DNA from: Purshia tridentata
Taxonomy: Eukaryota > Streptophyta > Magnoliopsida > Rosales > Rosaceae
Length of the DNA: 64,000 bases
Direction of reading: 5' to 3'
Assembly (NCBI GenBank): GCA_003254885.1
Contig: QANT01007742.1
Location: 1-64,000, forward strand
Each line of letters starts with the position of its first letter. The stretch's first letter is position 1. The translations under genes and the position numbers were made by a program. Shown piece by piece: positions 25,355 to 42,497 of this stretch. The notes beneath the pieces are model-generated. The model searched no databases and was not told where the DNA came from. It worked only from the letters and a program-made list of their open reading frames with translations.

Positions 25355-25411
25355 AATACTAATCTGAAAGTTTTGATGGAAAAAAAAAAAAAAAAATACT
25401 AATCTGAAAGT
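25355..25411 (+). mobile_element. Poly(A) micro-insert with 17-bp target duplication
   Basis: The 17-base sequence AATACTAATCTGAAAGT occurs at 25355-25371 and again, identical, at 25395-25411. Between them lies only TTTGATGG plus 15 A. This is what a severely 5'-truncated LINE- or SINE-type insertion leaves behind. Confidence 0.65.
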
Positions 25412-26147
25412 AAAGAAATGAGTATTTATATCAGTGTTTTGTCACCTTCCCTTCTTTAATACCAAACTATGCCATGTTCTTGTTTCAATCCGGTCCTTGA
25501 TATTGAACACAGTCCATCCAAGATTCTTTAAAAATAAATAAAAGAGTTATATGCAAACTACTAAACTCAGAACTTTCAGCCTCATTTTAGGGATTAAATC
25601 TACAATACTTTATTGTCACAAAATTATACATATGTGTAAGTTCTATCGTATAAAATTGTAGATTATACATATATATTGTGAGAAGAATGTTATGTATAAC
25701 CGTCACATATAATAATATTTTCTTTCCAAAAACCCCTGCATGACTCTCTCCCTACTGAATCAGAATATTACTGATATTGCTTTAGAATTGACACCAACTT
25801 ATATATGCTAATGGTTATTGACTTTCCAAGAGCAACCACATTCTTTAATTGATGTTTACAAGTTGAATGGCTTCTTAGTGGGGCATTGGGGATAAACCTC
25901 CCAAACCACCTATGTCTGAGTTGCCTAGCTAGATAGTCCCACGATGGTTCTACAGCAGTTTCATCCTATCTATGCTAATGTTCTACTATAACATGTGTGG
26001 CCAAAACCATCTTCACCAAATTGAGCACGAATATAGAAGTTTGCAAATGTCTTTCAGAACCCAGATACAAGTCTATAAAGTGATCAACTATGGCATCAAG
26101 CTCAGAGGGCTGCTACCAACCTGAGCACCAAGTTTTGTTCACAAGCA

Positions 26148-26510
26148 ATGATCACTATCTTCCTACTGATTCTCCCTGCCTTGTTTTCGCAATCCTTTGC
26201 AGGAGTCATTGTGGTTAATTGGGTCTAAAATGGTGGGGAGGGCACACTAACAGAAGAATGCAAAAGAGGCCAGATATCGAATTGTAAACATAGGATCTCA
26301 CAAATTGTCAATGGCCAAACACCTCTAGCTGATCACTGTGATCCTGCATCAAACGGTTGCCAAAAGCTGAGCACTGGCATCAAAAATTGCCAAAGCAAAA
26401 GCATCAAGGTCTTGCTTTCAATTGGCGGCAGCGCAGGGAACTACAGAGCTAGGAATGATAAGTTCAATGATGACAAGAGTGGATATTCGTTTAAATATTC
26501 AAGGCAGTGT
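26148..26510 (+). pseudogene. Relic of a class III (GH18) chitinase
   Basis: From the ATG at 26148 the frame gives a signal peptide (MITIFLLILPALFSQSFAG), then a region aligning with the start of hevamine-type acidic endochitinases: VIVVNW, NGGEGTLTEEC, VNGQTPLADHCDPASNGC, STGIKNCQS and KVLLSIGGSAGNY. An in-frame TAA at 26226-26228 sits where the family reads WGQNGG. The similarity fades soon after LSIGG, before the catalytic DxxDxDxE motif, which is absent from the window. It is therefore a broken N-terminal fragment of a host gene without an active site. Confidence 0.8.
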
Positions 26511-27012
26511 TCAATTTAATCCTGGACTATGAAGTCGGTTAAAATAAGTGAAATAAAGTGCTGCTGTTGGAATCTTAAGTTTATGGTGAAGGAAAATAGA
26601 TTGACTTCTTGTTAGAAAATAATAAATATGGCGTCTAATATTCCGAATATAATCTAAAGTACAACTCTTCTTAACAAAATTGGCAGTGGCAAACTACATG
26701 CACTTATGTCGACCACAACTTCAGGCCTAAAAGGAAATGTCTACTCCGCAAACCCCATCCTCTACTTTTACAAAAAGAATTTAAACCGTAGCAGCATCTC
26801 AGGTCAAAACTCACCAAAATTTATTTTCACAATTGAAGTACCACGCAACCTTTGGAGGCACCAAACCGACAAAATTCTACAAAATAAATAGAAGAAAATG
26901 GACCAAAAATTATATAGCATCCCCATAAAACTTTGCTTCCTTCTTGTACAATTTCATCCTATTGTTATGCTCTATGGACATTTACAACAGACTTCCATGG
27001 GACACTTGCGGC

Positions 27013-31107
<4,095 letters not shown>

Positions 31108-31427
31108 CTCTTTTTTGTCTGTTCGCTCAGTTTCTCTTTTTGGTTTCGAGTCAAAGGCGGGATAAGATTACTCAGGATAGATAAATTTGGGAGGGAAAAA
31201 GTCGAAGAAAATATTGACCTCCTTTCGCGTCGCAGAGAATGGGAGAGGATTGAAGCTTGGGATTAGGGTTTGGAGTGGAAGGGGAGAGAGGCTGGAAGAG
31301 ACTGGCGGAGCCGGAGAGGGAGAGCCGAGCCGAGCCGAGATGGGTGTGACTTTGTGGGTGAGTCGGGAAAAATTGATGGGCTGTTTACCTATGTAAAAAT
31401 AAAATAGCGGGTATTAACCGTAGAACA

Positions 31428-31815
31428 ATTTTTGGGGTCACTCTTGGGGTGACCCACCTCTCGAAATTACAATTTCGGTAATATTGGCATATAATCGGAA
31501 CCGTTCACATTTTAGATCACCTATTATAGATCATTTATACAAAAAATTAATTCAATCAGAAAGCATTTGGTTATAGAATTGTTGTCAATTAAATAGAAAA
31601 ATCAATGGTTTGGTCAAAAAATCACTCTTTAATTCGAAACCATTCATTTTTTCTATTTAATTGACAACGATTATATAACCAAATGATTTTCGATTGAGTT
31701 GATTTTTTGAATAGATGATTTATAATAGGTGATCTAAAATGTAAACGGTTCCGATTATGCGTAAATATTGTCAAAATTATAATTTCGAGGGTGGGTCACC
31801 CCAAAATTTTTTTCT
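31428..31815. mobile_element. Fold-back MITE with long inverted arms
   Basis: The left arm (about 31446-31640) and right arm (about 31625-31803) are near-complementary over roughly 175 bases. Both begin with GGGGTGACCCACC followed by CTCGAAATTA, and both contain AATCGGAACCGTT, CATTTTAGATCACCTATTATA and TTGTCAATTAAATAGAAAAA when read inwards, with few mismatches. No coding capacity is present. Possible flanking GGTATTA repeats at about 31411-31417 and 31821-31827 might be the target duplication, but the termini do not align neatly with them. Confidence 0.8.
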
Positions 31816-32814
31816 TTAACGGTATTATCCACACCTGTCCAACCTACATATAGTCAGGCTTGGAGAACCTGATCATTTCCTGCATAAATTAACATGTTGG
31901 TATTCTTGGCATCACGATTTAACTTTAGGGATTTCTTCCTTGCTAATTTTCTTTTTATTTTCTTCTTACTCTTCGTCTTCGGTCTTCACCCTCTGAACGT
32001 AGGAATAGTACTACTACACTGAACAAGCATGGAGATATTGTGTATTAGCTGACCATTGATAAGTTTTTCACTTTTTCTTGGGCCTCTTTGTGAGTTTTTT
32101 TGCTGTTTTTTTACTCTCATTTGGGCTTTCTATTGAGTCTTGTAATTGGTGTATTAATGGGCCTAGTAATGGAGGATTGGAACTTGGCTATATATATATT
32201 TTTATTTGACATTTTTTATTCTATATTTCCTATGATTTAATGAATTCTCAATGGACAAAAAAAAACGATAAGCACATTGAAAAATATTAGAGGTTGATAG
32301 ACCCAAATTAAATTAATTAAATCATTCATGAAATTTGAATTTAGAATTTTCTCTAGAAAAAATAAAGATTAAGCGATTTTATTAAACCAAATAATGATTG
32401 ACAGATTTAAAATAATTAAATTGAGTGTAACATTTCATACATGAAGTTATTATACACATTGGATAGTTTAAAATCCATGTACAATGATTAATCCATGTCA
32501 CTATAAATTAATTGTAGTCCCTATATAACATTTCGTATAGCATCAGGTGAATACTTCACATTATCATAGTTCGAGATAATAAATGAGTTTAGCCATTTAG
32601 GAAATTAACCTTTTTTTGTTCTTTTCAATCTAGGAAGATCGACCTTCAATATTGATTATTGAGAAAAAACAAAAAAGTAGCACTAAGACTAATTGGTAGT
32701 TGATACCAACCTTTTTATTTTAAACAGAAAATTAAACCCAAATTAATTTGTAAATACCAACAATATAATCTTTAATTTCTTAAGAAATGCTACTTGAACT
32801 CATTTCTTCGATCG

Positions 32815-33459
32815 TAGGGCTTAGTTTGGTATTGCTGTGAAATACAATTGCTGTGAAGTAAAACAGCTGTGAAACAAAACAGTTGTGAAGTAAAGTCAGC
32901 TAAGTGTTTGGTAAACTATGTTTTCAAAATTGCTGTGCAAAATGAAGGTGTTTAGTAAATTGTAATACAAAATTGCTGTGACTGTTTATAATTAATAAAA
33001 TAGACATAATGTTGAAAATGTTTTTAACTTATTTGTTTGGGGAAAAAAATGACATTTTACTAGTTTATAATTTTTTATGCACAAAACAAAATTATTAAAT
33101 AAGTATGCATATTATTTTTGTTGAAATATTTTAATTTTAATGGTACCAATAAAATATCATGATTAATAATATCAAAAATAATGAAAATAAAGAACGTACG
33201 GTGGAATATATTAGAATATTTTTTCTGAATTTGTAAAAACATTGAGAATATAGTGGGCAAAAAAAATTAAATATGGGAGACTACAACTTTCACTCATTAC
33301 AGTTTTGAAAAACAGGTTTTAAGTTGTAGTGAGTGACCTTAAATTGTGAGTCACTACAGTTTTTAAATTTTTACCAAACACCAAAACTATTGTGAGTGAC
33401 CTAAAATTATCACTCAATATAGCTTTTTAGTGTTTCACTGCAATCTCAAACAGAGGCTA
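32815..33459. mobile_element. hAT-like non-autonomous element
   Basis: The left end reads TAGGGCTTAGTTTGGTATTG followed by CTGTGAAA. The inverted right end reads TAGCCTCTGTTTGAGATTG followed by CAGTGAAA. These imperfect terminal inverted repeats, together with internal phrases such as GTGTTTGGTAAACT and ACCAAACACCAAAAC, are typical of hAT-type MITEs in eudicots. No open reading frame of note is present. I could not find a matching 8-base target duplication, so the copy is old or its ends are off by a few bases. Confidence 0.6.
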
Positions 33460-34803
33460 ATTCCAATTGCGCGAAACAATACACCTGAGGTCCCGTTTGG
33501 GTTGCGCATTAAGCAATTAACACTTAAAAAACTCACTGTCAAATTCATCATTACCATCCAAAAAGAACATAAATCTATTTTCTTGTAGACTTATCACTCT
33601 TTCTTATCTGGTACAGTGATTGATATATGGATCTCAACTAATAATAGGAAGACATTGAAAGTTTTTCATTTGCATTTGTGCTTTCTGGTGGGTGGTGATT
33701 AAATTTCAACTTTCCACGACACACCAACTAAAAAAATTGGTTATTTAATTTAATTTAATTGTTTTTATTTGGTTGATCCTTTTTTCTTGAAGCACCCATG
33801 GCGCCAACTCACTAATGACTCATAAAAATGTACCAACATGAAAATGCAACATAGACCAAAACACCCCTCATTGAACCACAACAAATGTTGGTGCTGGTGG
33901 GGCATTAAGGTACTTTACCTTGGAAAGAGAAGATAAGGCATAATAATAGCGAGGCCCCCAATCCCGCACGCTTAAGGTAAATATCAACATATGATGAATT
34001 GATACATCATACATCTCTTACTTTTTGGCTCTTAATATTAAAGCTCACATAAAACCGATTATATAATATATGTGTTAAATTTATGCCTTTAACTTTGTAA
34101 AGAATAAAATATTTAAAAACTTATATCTGGTACAACTTAATTATATTTTAACGATATGAGATATTTAACAATTAATACGTGATGTGTACCAAACATTTAA
34201 GCAGCAAAGCAATTAAAAACAAACTCACAATTATAAAATTGAAGTGCTCTATCGTAGGGTTGAATCTGTAGTAACAGACTTACAAACATATTTCACTTAT
34301 TAGTTAGTTCATTTTAAAGGGTGCATGTCTTTCAGTTCAAGAAATTCTATTACGAAACTAATTTGGTTGATGATCTCCTTACTAAAGAGCTTTGATGAGT
34401 TGGACATAATTTTCTTTGGTGCTGGGATCGTCGTAGATCTTGTGCGACTTGCATGTTATTGTTATCCATGTTCATCGTTAGTTTTTTTTTCCCATTAAAA
34501 AAAAAACAAAAAAAAACCTTGCCGCCATGTCAGCATCTAAAAGGCGCGCATGAATCTCGCGCTTAAATTGCTGCTTGCTGCCCCAACCGAAATCCCTTGG
34601 GCTAGCTTACTGCTTTACCCCTCTTCTCTCTCTCTCTCTCTCCATCCGATTTCCTGAAATTGAATTCTTCCATTTCCTTCCCAGCATCTAATAGTCAGAA
34701 CATTTCAGATTCTCTTAAAAATTATTTAATATTAATAGCAACTATCATTGTACGTTTTTCTGCTAATCGATTACGCGAGAAATTCGACAGAGTTGAGCCA
34801 AAA

Positions 34804-35726
34804 ATGGCCCACCAACAACAACCAGCAATAAAACCGGTCCTGAAGAAACCTCCGGGTTACAGAGACCCCACCGAACCGGGTAGACCGGTGGCCGGACCCC
34901 CGCCCAGAAAAAAAGCGGCCCCCCCGCCCGCTTTGCACCGGCAAAGGAAGCCCCCTTCCAGCAGAAGCAGCTTCTGCCGTGTCTTCTGCTGCTTCCTCTG
35001 CTTCTTCTTCCTCATCCTGATGGTCGCGCTCGCCATGGCCGGCGGGGTCTTCTACCTCCTCTTCGACCCGAAACTCCCGGTTTTTTACTTGCGGTCCTTC
35101 CAGATCCCCCGTTTCGACGAGACCGTGAGGCCCACCGGAACCTACATCGACACCCACACCGTTTCCGGGGTCGAAGTCAAGAACTCCAACAGCAGACTGG
35201 ACATTTTTTACAGCGAGGGGATGGAGTTGTTCGTGAACATTGGGGACGACAAAAACGACGTCGGATTCGTGCTGGGGCCGAAGGAGGTGAGAGGGTTCAC
35301 TCAGAAACCCAGGAATGTGACGAGTTTTAAGGTGGTGACGGCGGGGAAGGGGGTGAAGGTGGACGATGCGGTGGGGAAGAGGCTGAAGGGGCAGTACCAG
35401 AGCAGGGAGATCAAGGTGGGGGTGGAGGCAAAGACCAAGATTGGCTACATTGTCAAGGGCTGGAGGTTAGGGACGATGCAGATCCATGTCTTGTGCGGAG
35501 GTGTCAGGTTGAAGACTCTTGATGCTGGTGCCATGCCCAGGTGCACCATCAATGCCTTCAAATGGTATTTCAACAATAATCTTCATTCAACTTTCACAAT
35601 TCTCATTCAATGTCACTAGTAATTTAATGTAACGTATATTTTGAAATCCTTGTTCTAACAATATATCATGAGCTTTCCATTTCTGAGTAAATTTGTTGAT
35701 TTGACTGCAGGATCAACATTCGCTGA
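34804..35726 (+). CDS. LEA_2/NHL-type membrane protein
   Basis: Two exons, 34804-35564 and 35711-35726 (777 nt, 258 residues); the second adds only the last residues INIR and the stop. The ATG at 34804 is the first in frame, since the frame upstream has no ATG. The N-terminal 55 residues are Pro- and Lys/Arg-rich and cytosolic in character. A Cys/Phe-rich transmembrane helix spans about 60-87, and an LEA_2 (NDR1/HIN1-like) beta domain follows (about 100-245). Such type II proteins sit at the plasma membrane or at plasmodesmata, and some relatives take part in immune responses. A function for this member is not known to me. Its first exon is clearly GC-richer than the surrounding DNA. A possible alternative last exon lies at 36320-36392. 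Confidence 0.85.
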
Positions 35727-36060
35727 TATGGTCCTCTCTCACATGTAAATTAATTAAAGAGGTTGAGCTGGATATATATGCTGCAATGTTCAAGCAGCTA
35801 CACATTAATTTGTACCAAAAGAGTAAATTAAGTTAAGACTGGATATTCTTCTCGCTAATTTATAATGAGTCTTTGCAATACTTTGCTTACAAAATATAAC
35901 AGGCTCAAGTGTGTCCCTGTTTAAGCTTTCCCTCACCTCCGATCTCAACCAATGGGAATGTCAGTTGAGAAAGGGGGTTGCAGCATTGAAGTTATTTAAT
36001 TACTTGTTTATTTTTGGTGATTGCTTGGGTAACTTGGGTTTCATAAATTATTTTGATTTC

Positions 36061-36065
<5 letters not shown>

Positions 36066-36111
<46 letters not shown>
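36066..36111. repeat. (CT)n microsatellite
   Basis: About 22 uninterrupted CT units, the longest pure CT run in the window. Confidence 0.95.
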
Positions 36112-36113
<2 letters not shown>

Positions 36114-36319
36114 ATACAATAAAGCTTCTCATAGTTGTGGGTTTGGAAATTAGGGTCTTTGGACTCTTGGTACAACTTTGCCATCTGCAATATTTATTGT
36201 AAAAAATATGTATGATATATAAATAAATAGTGATACAGATTACAAGGTGTGACATCTTCTTTTTCCTTTTTGTAAAATAAGGTGTAACATATATATATAT
36301 ATTATCTATTTGGTAACAG

Positions 36320-36392
36320 TGGGAGGCAACTTATGGATGACTTCAAAGAGTGGCTGCCTGGTAAAGGAAAGGAAGACAAGACAGTGATATGA
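36320..36392 (+). other. Possible alternative terminal exon of the LEA_2 gene
   Basis: An acceptor (GGTAACAG at 36312-36319) is followed by a 24-codon frame ending in TGA. Joined to the donor after 35564 in phase 2 it would read C, then GRQLMDDFKEWLPGKGKEDK and TVI. The composition looks protein-like, with a short amphipathic stretch and a Lys-rich tail, but I do not recognise it. It could equally be chance or a remnant of another gene. Confidence 0.25.
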
Positions 36393-36888
36393 TATCTGCA
36401 ATTTGTGCATCAAGAGATGTATACTTTTATGTGTAAATGTTTCTTACTTCTGAGGCAATTGAACAATTAGAGAAGCATTGTTAATGACAAAATAATTAAA
36501 CAAAATATGTTTATAATAAGCTCTTAAATAATCCGACTGAAATTATTTTTTGAATAAAACAAAAAAATTTAAGAATTGGATGATTACCTATGTAAACAAA
36601 AATATATGCTACTATTTAGTTTTTAGTTTCATGGTATTTCTCTGGTAAATGTGGAGAGAATAACCAAATTTAAATCCTCTTATTCCAAATAAAAAATGTT
36701 AATTATACTTTGCACACTTTCAAAAAACATCCTTTGGTAAGTATGGGTCATATTTCAATAAACTTCATCAAAATTCTACAATGTACACCTAAATTTTAGA
36801 CTTGTCTTTCAATTTCTATCGTCTAATAATTTTATTTGATCGAGAGAAGATTTTCTACCTCGTTGGATGATAATCTTTATTTTGAAGT

Positions 36889-37271
36889 AGGGGTGAGCAG
36901 CAGGCAACTTGGGTCGGCTGGGGGCTCAACCCACCACCATTCGCATAGCCAGTGGTCGAAGCGGGTGAGTGTTAATCGGCTCGTCAACTCAGAGTGGTCG
37001 AGAGTGGCTTGAGTCGACAAGAAGCTTCCTCTGCCTCTCACCACTGGTAAGCCTACCTCTCTCGTCTATGTCTCTCCTTTCTCATCTCTATCTCTCCTCT
37101 CTCATTTTTGTCTCTCCATTGTCTCTTTCCTTATCAGGTGACTCGAGTGCAATGGGCGGTGGATGACGGCAACTCGCCACCGAGCAGCCTCTTATTGGGT
37201 GGGTCAGCTTGGGATTTGTTGGTTGACTTGGCGATTGGAGCTTCAGGGCGGTTAGGTTGATGCCCAAGCCT
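36889..37271. mobile_element. hAT-type MITE with 10-bp flanking repeat
   Basis: ATTTTGAAGT occurs at 36879-36888 and again at 37272-37281. Between them is a 383-base element starting AGGGGTGAGCAGCA; its inverted right end reads AGGCTTGGGCATCA. The AGGGGTGxGCA start is a usual hAT terminus, and an 8-base duplication (TTTGAAGT) would be canonical, with two extra matching bases by chance. The interior is GC-richer than the flanks and has a CT-rich stretch. No coding capacity. Confidence 0.75.
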
Positions 37272-37524
37272 ATTTTGAAGTGTTACTTGCTTATGTGAAG
37301 ATATAAGACCCATGTGTTTTTTTACATCGCATATGATGATGAAATGTCTACTATCGTCTTAATTATCCACATGTGCCATCTAATATGAATCAAATGACAG
37401 GTACTCCATTAGATATTAGAATGGACTTCTCTTGCTATATGAGAAAATGTGAGTCATGAGATTTTCACCTAAGCAAATAATGCTTCAAAAGAGAAATCAA
37501 GAGTCAAGAGTCGACTAATCAAAA

Positions 37525-37570
37525 AGACCCAAACTTTTGGCCAAAAAAAAAAAAAAACAGACCCAAACTT
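37525..37570 (+). mobile_element. Poly(A) micro-insert with 12-bp target duplication
   Basis: AGACCCAAACTT at 37525-37536 is repeated exactly at 37559-37570. The 22 bases between are TTGGCC plus 15 A and one C. It is the same type of scar as at 25355. Confidence 0.6.
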
Positions 37571-37951
37571 AGAGGGCGCGTAGTAAACCCAAAATTTATT
37601 TATGAAAGTTCAGTGGGTCCTACTGAACCACCAATTGGTGGTCAGACTAAAGCACTATCCAAATCGAACCAGAACCGTTGAAATTGCCATTAAAGTGAAG
37701 TCATAAAAACGGACAGTCAAAATTCAATCTTGGCCTTATAGAACCAGATTCACATAAAAGCAGAACCTCTTTGAATCCATCTCTCTCTCTCTCAGGCACA
37801 TACTGACAATACGTATTATATTCATTTCCTCTTGGCTCTGTCTATTTCTCATCTTCTTATTATTATTGTACACTTCGTCAAGTGCGTTCCCTCTTCCTTT
37901 TCTCTGAAACTCCTTTCCTCTTAGATCCGTGACGATCTACGAGGTTCATCC

Positions 37952-40361
<2,410 letters not shown>

Positions 40362-42213
40362 TGTGCTTTGTGGTGAGGGCATGTTGGACGTCGACTTGTA
40401 TTTCTTGTTATGTATAAAAGAAGTGTGGTCCGTACTTTTGTAATAGACATTGAAGAATAGATCTACGTGCATCCCGCTCTTAAATCATGACAATGTCTTA
40501 GGTGGTTTAATGGATATTTTATCTTGGAAACAATGAAAGATCAGCAGTTAATGTTCAATGTACTGTCTATATGTGAAATTTAAAGTTTGTTGCCTTGTTG
40601 GCATTAAAACCTTCTCCATGGCAATTTGATGCATGACGACATGTTACCATAGCTGTATGTCGTGTCTAGAAAGAGACAGACATTTTTCTGAGATCTAAAT
40701 CCAAGTGTTAAATGTGATAATGCATTAAGCTGGTGAAGTTTTAAGTTCATGGGGTTAATTCAAGTGGTAAAGGAGAGTACGCCATTGGGGCTGTAAATTG
40801 AAAATGTCAACTGTCCAGGTCGTAGGGGAGGGGAGGACATTGGTTATGTCTGGCTCAACCCTTACATCAAAGACAACTACTGGCATCCACAGTGATACAA
40901 CTTACAAGTAAAAATCTATTCACACTAGCCTTTCAACTTGTTCCATCACATGTGCTATCAACTTATTGAAGTCTTATCTCTAAAGAGAATTTTTATTTAT
41001 TTTGAAATTTTAAGTAGATGGGTGAGTCAAGACAACTTTCTACTCTTTTTTCAGAAGGTTTGGTCATCAATGATTTATTTGAACCCTGAATCCTGGATGG
41101 ATTGAAACTATTGCTTGCAGATATGCCCAAATTGTGTATACACTCTTACTATAAAATAAAGGCCACAGGGTACTGAAACAAGCAGGAAATATCTTGGTTT
41201 GCCTGCAGCAAAACATCAAAACATCAAAACAAACCTACTTTTTTCCACTGAATTCTTTTTCCAAGTAAAACATCATTTTTCCCTTGTCCGTCCTCTGCTT
41301 TTCGTGAGAGAGGGAAAAAGGTAGCAATGTTAAGTCTTAATTTTTATTGAGCAAGTAAATAGAGTAACTCTGTCTGATTTTCTAAAATTTGAAGACAATA
41401 AGAAGAAAAATTTAAGAAGAAAAATAGGAAGAGAATGAAAAGGAAGTGATGTGAACTGTGAAGGAAATGAGAAATAGTGACAGACAGCAATAAATGAGAA
41501 GATAAGAGAGTCTTTGCAGTTTCCTTTGACCCCAATTCCAAAGCCATGAAATCCGTACGTTACACAGTCCCAACTCCCCCAACCTCATTCTGAGAATTGA
41601 CCTAACATCTCTTTCTTTAACTTATTTGAGTTATTTTCCATATTTAAAATTGTCAGCATTAATGGTGGTCTTGGTTAGTCAACAGCCCCTTTTTTTAGTG
41701 ACAGAAGAAAACAGTTATAAATTACAGAATTTGATCAAATAAAGTAATTGAGACAACAGAGATTATTATTATTTTTTGGTAAGACGACAGAGATTATTAT
41801 TACTTAACTAGTACAAAACAAATTTGCACGTTTGGGAACAAAAAAATCTATGTACTTGCAAACTTGGAGCGCAAGCATCAACAAGAGCCAATATGTTATC
41901 ATATTCTGTGGATAGGAAAATCAATATTTGGTATGAAATTCAAAGTGAAAACGTAAAATTTGATACATGCTTGATCTGAGTCCCTATATATGTTTGTTTA
42001 TTGGAAGGAATTAATAAATACATATCCCAGCTATTTTTGTGATACCAAAATATATTCTGTACCTAACCAATAGCTATTTAAAATCTTGAGATTTTGATTT
42101 TACTTGTTACTTAAGAAAAATTGACTTTTTTAATTTATATGGAACTTCAAAATTATTTAAAAGTTTAAGGAAATCTTATTTATTTATTTTATTATATTAA
42201 AAAGAAAAATGAA
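40362..42213. other. Intergenic region between UBC and AP2/ERF genes
   Basis: Non-coding, AT-rich. Near 40750-40870 a GTTAATTCAAGTGGTAAAGG phrase resembles the A-box head of a tRNA-derived SINE, but no B box follows, so I do not annotate it. A poly(A) micro-insert lies at 41751-41802. The last few hundred bases are the upstream region of the AP2/ERF gene. Confidence 0.5.
41751..41802 (-). mobile_element. Poly(A) micro-insert with 21-bp target duplication
   Basis: A 21-base sequence, AGACxACAGAG followed by ATTATTATTA, occurs at 41751-41771 and 41782-41802 with one mismatch. Only ten bases separate the copies, TACC plus six A on the minus strand. Confidence 0.5.
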
Positions 42214-42302
42214 AAAGTTGGAGGCTGGTAAGATCCTCCTATAAAACCGAGATTATTGGCATTTTGACTCTCTCTACTGTTGGCTTTTACTTTTTCTCAA
42301 TG
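42214..42302 (+). promoter_or_regulatory. Core-promoter module, tandem copy 1 (TATA at 42240-42246)
   Basis: An 89-base unit from AAAGTTGGAGGCTGG to TTTTTCTCAATG, with TATAAAA at 42240-42246. It is directly followed by copy 2. If transcription started about 30 bases after this TATA, the leader would contain the mini-uORF at 42300 as well as the one at 42407. Confidence 0.75.
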
Positions 42303-42320
42303 AAAGTTGGAGGCTGGTAA
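42300..42320 (+). promoter_or_regulatory. Mini-uORF 1 (MKVGGW)
   Basis: ATG created at the junction of the two tandem modules. The frame is six codons and then TAA. It is transcribed only if the upstream TATA is used. Confidence 0.4.
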
Positions 42321-42409
42321 GATCCTCCTATAAAACCGTGATTATTGGCATGTTGACTCTCTCCTCCCACAGAGCTCTCTCTACTGTTGGCTTTTACTTT
42401 TTCTCAATG
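42303..42409 (+). promoter_or_regulatory. Core-promoter module, tandem copy 2 (TATA at 42329-42335)
   Basis: A second copy of the preceding unit with only a few substitutions (GAGATT to GTGATT, CATTTTG to CATGTTG) and an 18-base insertion in the pyrimidine-rich part (around 42362-42379). TATAAAA lies at 42329-42335, about 160 bases before the main ATG. It is probably the main TATA box, since it is nearer the gene. Confidence 0.75.
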
Positions 42410-42439
42410 CTTCTTCATCAGTTACTGTTGGTGTTGTAA
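42407..42439 (+). promoter_or_regulatory. uORF 2 ([10 protein letters not shown])
   Basis: A ten-residue frame ending in TAA, beginning at the last ATG of module copy 2 and lying wholly between the probable start site (about 42360) and the main ATG at 42498. It is Leu-rich and hydrophobic. A role in limiting translation of the AP2/ERF protein is inference. Confidence 0.5.
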
Positions 42440-42497
42440 TATTTCAATTGAAATTTATTGTCTCCTTCATCTTCTCAAGAGATTCCTCCGGTTAACC

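Larger units (their letters stand above)
24474..27012. other. Intergenic region with a tRNA gene and a chitinase relic
   Basis: Apart from the tRNA (25153-25224), a poly(A) micro-insert (25355-25411) and the chitinase relic (about 26148-26510), the region is AT-rich and non-coding. The stretches 24474-25150 and 26511-27012 are 3' flanks of the neighbouring genes. Confidence 0.5.
31108..34803. other. Intergenic region between divergent CDC48C and LEA_2 genes, with two MITEs
   Basis: This holds both promoters. It contains a fold-back element (31428-31815), a hAT-like non-autonomous element (32815-33459) and AT-rich non-coding DNA between them. A CT run at 34622-34642 probably lies in the 5' leader of the LEA_2 gene. 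A brief reading frame near 34340-34400 (VDDLLTKEL) vaguely recalls reverse-transcriptase-linked domains but is too short to call. Confidence 0.5.
35727..37951. other. Intergenic region between LEA_2 and UBC genes
   Basis: This includes a long (CT)n tract (36066-36111), a possible alternative 3' exon (36320-36392), a hAT-type MITE with target duplication (36889-37271) and a poly(A) micro-insert (37525-37570). The final 150 bases, with CT repeats near 37780-37796, are the likely promoter and 5' leader of the UBC gene. Confidence 0.5.

Noticed and set aside
34326-34500. Possible LINE or reverse-transcriptase remnant
   Set aside because: The only hint is a nine-residue frame (VDDLLTKEL); too short to support any family.
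34660-34803. Upstream extension of the LEA_2 reading frame
   Set aside because: The extension starts at TTG and has no ATG before 34804. The preceding CT-rich DNA looks like a leader.
35895-36010. Exon-like segment after an acceptor at about 35902
   Set aside because: The frame stays open for only a short distance, no donor of matching phase leads to 36320, and the peptide is unfamiliar.
40750-40870. SINE head with A-box-like GTTAATTCAAGTGGTAAAGG
   Set aside because: No B box at the needed spacing and no tail or duplication.
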